Positions 5,777 through 7,709 of a stretch of DNA of 7,709 bases are shown piece by piece. Under the pieces are notes generated by a model. It ran no database searches. It saw only the letters and a list, made by a program, of their open reading frames with translations, and had not been told where the DNA came from. Each line of letters opens with the position of its first letter. Positions within the stretch are counted from its first letter, which is position 1. Both the position numbers and the translations under genes were made by a program. The stretch comes from Lachnospiraceae bacterium (GTDB lineage Bacteria > Bacillota > Clostridia > Lachnospirales > Lachnospiraceae): positions 1 through 7,709 of the forward strand of contig JAEDFR010000104.1 in assembly GCA_016297945.1 (NCBI GenBank). The letters run 5' to 3'.

Positions 5777-6463
5777 TTAATCCCGTCTGCGGTTGCCGTT
5801 TACAATCAAAACCAATCGCAAAAGCTGCAATATGCTGCTAAAGAGTGCCGCTACATAAGTCATGGCAGCTGCCGACAAAACTTTTTTTGCACCCTTTAAT
5901 TCCTGCGGATCCAACATCCGGTCTTCATTTAAAACTTTAAGTGCCCTACGTGAAGCATTAAACTCGACCGGTAATGTAATAAGCTGAAAAAAGACTACAG
6001 CAAGAAATAAGATAACACCGATATTTGCAATTGGAGTCGAACCGATTATCAAACCAATTAAAATGATTGGCCAAGACAATCTGGACCCAATATTGGCTAC
6101 CGGTACAGATAATGAACGAAGTCCCAACGGACCATATCCAACCTGATGTTGAATAGCATGTCCGCATTCATGTGCCGCTACACCAATCGCTGCTACAGAT
6201 GATGAGCCGTATACTGTGTCAGAAAGTCTTAACACTTTTTCTCCGGGAGAATAATGGTCCGTCAGATTACCTCTTATTCTTTCAATTCGCACATCATAAA
6301 TCCCGACACCGCTTAAAATCCTTTGTGCAGCTTCCTCTGCTCTGATTCCCCGAGAATTCATAACAGTACTAAAACGACGATATGTGCCATTTACATTCAT
6401 AGAAGCAATCATACTGATAATTGCTCCGATGATGACTAAAATATATGTGATATCCAAATACAT
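5777..6463 (-). CDS. YugP-type neutral zinc metallopeptidase
   Basis: A 228-residue membrane protein of the zinc metallopeptidase family typified by Bacillus YugP. The zinc site motif HECGH is at residues 98-102 (His98, Glu99, His102) in the context AAIGVAAHECGHAIQHQ. The likely third ligand, Glu167, is in LPVEFNASRRAL (164-175). An N-terminal membrane segment spans about 6-23, two further hydrophobic segments lie at about 131-141 and 147-163, and a last one at about 203-222. The family length is matched, and all catalytic residues are present, so it should be active; its substrate is not known. The ATG at 6463 has AGGTGG upstream with 9-nt spacing. It lies 103 bp downstream of the small coiled-coil gene on the same strand and could share its transcript. 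Only a weak AT hairpin follows its stop, so its terminator is unclear. Confidence 0.92.
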   Translation of the reverse strand: MYLDITYILVIIGAIISMIASMNVNGTYRRFSTVMNSRGIRAEEAAQRILSGVGIYDVRIERIRGNLTDHYSPGEKVLRLSDTVYGSSSVAAIGVAAHECGHAIQHQVGYGPLGLRSLSVPVANIGSRLSWPIILIGLIIGSTPIANIGVILFLAVVFFQLITLPVEFNASRRALKVLNEDRMLDPQELKGAKKVLSAAAMTYVAALFSSILQLLRLVLIVNGNRRRD

Positions 6464-6516
6464 ATCAATCTTCCACCTCGTATTTCTTTTATTATTCTCA
6501 ACTAAGAAATATTGTT

Positions 6517-6541
6517 TTGCGTTTTGTTATATTGCGTTTTG
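6517..6541. repeat. 10-bp direct repeat upstream of the metallopeptidase gene
   Basis: TTGCGTTTTG occurs at 6517-6526 and again at 6532-6541, a 15-bp period, between the small coiled-coil gene and the YugP-type gene. Its position 54-78 bp before the ATG at 6463 would suit a regulator binding site, but no matching promoter elements are clear. Confidence 0.35.
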
Positions 6542-6566
6542 CTCTGTTACCATATGAAAACATTTT

Positions 6567-6842
6567 CTATCCATAAATACATCCACAATCCACAACATCC
6601 GGCTCTCTCTGTATTTTTTCTGTCGCCATGGATTTCATTTTTACTTTTTTTAAATACTCATTTTTCAGATTATTTTCGTCCTGCAGACGCATATTTTCTT
6701 TTTTCAAGTATTCCATATATTCTCTGGCAAGTTTTACCCCGCCTCTGACCGCAACATCATCATATTGTTCCATTTCTGACAGCCACTGCATAAAAGAACG
6801 CTCTCTGATATCATTATATGTAGTATCGTCCGGTTTAAACAT
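6567..6842 (-). CDS. Small coiled-coil protein of unknown function
   Basis: A 91-residue soluble, highly charged protein that I cannot assign to a named family. It starts MFKPDDTTYNDIRERSFMQW, contains a VRGGVKLAREY element (32-42) and then a strongly charged helix at about 36-70 (EYLKKEN, LKNEYLKKVK) with heptad-like hydrophobic spacing, probably a coiled coil. The tail ends DCGCIYG with a Cys-x-Cys pair (86-88). There is no membrane segment or signal peptide. The start is good: AAGAGG lies 5 nt before the ATG at 6842. Coding is supported by this ribosome binding site and by a sensible amino-acid composition; the overlapping plus-strand frames are poor. It precedes the YugP-type gene on the same strand. 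A perfect palindrome lies 57-79 bp upstream of its start. Confidence 0.75.
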   Translation of the reverse strand: MFKPDDTTYNDIRERSFMQWLSEMEQYDDVAVRGGVKLAREYMEYLKKENMRLQDENNLKNEYLKKVKMKSMATEKIQREPDVVDCGCIYG

Positions 6843-6898
6843 AAGAACCTCTTTCTAATCATTCTGTTAATTTTATGAATCTGATATATCTACCTATC

Positions 6899-6921
6899 AT
6901 TGCAACCAATCTGGTTGCAAT
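6899..6921 (-). promoter_or_regulatory. Perfect 10-bp palindrome, likely operator of the small coiled-coil gene
   Basis: ATTGCAACCA (6899-6908) and TGGTTGCAAT (6912-6921) form a perfect inverted repeat around a 3-bp centre. No T tract follows on either strand, so it is not a terminator. On the minus strand its proximal half contains TTGCAA, a possible -35, upstream of AT-rich DNA (TATAT, CATAAAAT), but no clean -10 is seen. The size and symmetry fit a dimeric repressor site. Confidence 0.5.
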
Positions 6922-6989
6922 CAATTCCAATATATCCATCAATCTCAATATTCTGTTTTCGATATCCCAACAATATTCTGATAAGAATA

Positions 6990-7658
6990 TTAGTTATCAT
7001 TTGCAAACTTTATTTTGTATTCTTCAATCTGATAACCACTCTTTACAAAATTCTCAATAAGCAACTGCGCATTTTTCTCTGCTCTATCCAAAATTCCATT
7101 ATCAATTGCCTTTGAGACTTCATTATCAATCATATCATTAATCGAATTCGTTACATCATCAACGTGAATTGGATTAAATACATTGTTCTTTTCTTCATAG
7201 ACCACACAACTATCCGGATCTATTTCTGAACTAATAATTTCAGCTTCAGGCATGGTAATTGTAATTTCTTTTTTCGTATCATCTTTTTCTATTTTAATCT
7301 GTTCAAAATCAATACCGGCATAAATTTTTCCGTCGTAACTATAAATAAAGGAAGAATTTGTCCCAAGTATCGGCCAGTCATTGATAGACTTTGTACTGTC
7401 AAAGGTCTCTACATGAGTAAAATAATACTCCGCTGTATTCAATTTGCCGATATCCCGAACTCCTTTTTCAATTGTTTCCCCTGAAATAATAATATCCTTT
7501 TCAATATATACATTTTGTGTATTTACAACTTCTTTTACTTCTGTCTGCGGATGCTTTTTGTAATATACACTCGTACATTTCCATACAACAATCCCCGTAA
7601 TCGCAATGACAAACAAAAGCATAACAATTGTAATGATTTTTCTAATCTTTTTATCCAT
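6990..7658 (-). CDS. DUF4230 domain protein, membrane-anchored
   Basis: A 222-residue protein with one N-terminal membrane anchor (about 5-27, after a basic MDKKIRK start), so the remainder should face outside. The exported part matches what I recall of the DUF4230 family. It has a leading segment ISGETIEKGVRDIGKL (58-73), NTAEYYFTHVETF (74-86), a beta-rich core with FIYSYDGKIYAGIDF (104-118) and ITITMPEAEI (132-141), and a closing helix around AEKNAQLLIENFVKSGY (193-209). The function of the family is not known. The frame also allows a GTG start at 7673, but AAAGGTG lies about 5 nt before the ATG at 7658, which makes the ATG the better start. Its promoter lies at or beyond the window edge. 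An AT-only hairpin (6972-6991) overlaps the stop codon. The small coiled-coil gene follows 147 bp downstream on the same strand. Confidence 0.85.
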   Translation of the reverse strand: MDKKIRKIITIVMLLFVIAITGIVVWKCTSVYYKKHPQTEVKEVVNTQNVYIEKDIIISGETIEKGVRDIGKLNTAEYYFTHVETFDSTKSINDWPILGTNSSFIYSYDGKIYAGIDFEQIKIEKDDTKKEITITMPEAEIISSEIDPDSCVVYEEKNNVFNPIHVDDVTNSINDMIDNEVSKAIDNGILDRAEKNAQLLIENFVKSGYQIEEYKIKFANDN

Positions 7659-7709
7659 ATTGGCACCTTTCACAATCCTATGTAAAAATATATGTATTGT
7701 ACTTCTTTC

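Noticed and set aside
6972..6991. AATATTCT-GATA-AGAATATT hairpin as terminator of the DUF4230 gene
   Set aside because: It is made almost only of A and T, overlaps the stop codon and has no T tract.
6512..7115. Plus-strand open frames in the right third of the window
   Set aside because: They are antisense to the coiled-coil and DUF4230 genes or run through the palindromic gap, with no ribosome binding sites and no family resemblance.

Overview
The window looks like chromosomal DNA from a low-GC, anaerobic, gut-type Firmicute, most likely a member of the Lachnospiraceae. This is inferred from the AT-rich base composition, strong AGGAGG-type ribosome binding sites, sigma-A-like promoters and the style of the proteins (MATE exporter, YjjU-type patatin, TspO, hemolysin III, YugP, DUF4230, a GH5 cellulase relative). 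No phage, conjugation or CRISPR genes are visible.

Layout. Positions 2-121 hold the last 39 codons of a plus-strand sodium:solute symporter, followed by a textbook terminator (141-185). Next is a 282-bp hairpin-forming repeat (copy 1, 199-480). A minus-strand pair follows: a MATE exporter (1460-2803) and, downstream of it, a patatin-like phospholipase (489-1337), probably co-transcribed. The gap 2804-3169 holds the MATE leader, a minus-strand terminator and a 15-bp tandem repeat. A minus-strand GH5 cellulase-like gene (3170-3850) has a good promoter and terminator but lacks the segment that should carry its catalytic nucleophile. It is divergent from a plus-strand tspO-like gene (4074-4574). 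That is followed by a hemolysin III/PAQR-like gene (4740-5387) with its own near-consensus promoter. Three bases after that stop codon lies repeat copy 2 (5391-5627). The right end holds three minus-strand genes: a DUF4230 membrane-anchored protein (6990-7658), a small coiled-coil protein (6567-6842) and a YugP-type zinc metallopeptidase (5777-6463).

The most notable feature is the repeat pair. Copy 2 ends in a perfect 37-bp inverted repeat. Copy 1 is roughly nine-tenths identical over the shared 226 bp. Several differences between the copies fall at both partners of a base pair and keep the pairing, including one coordinated loss of a whole pair. Both copies begin within about 10 bp of a stop codon. 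This is what a structured RNA, or a hairpin-DNA element under selection for folding, would look like; neither copy encodes a credible protein.

The protein genes do not form one obvious pathway. They are mostly membrane or envelope functions (transport, lipid hydrolysis, membrane receptors, a membrane protease) in short transcription units. The sequence does not clearly show a new multi-gene system; the repeat family and the internally deleted cellulase are the items to follow up.
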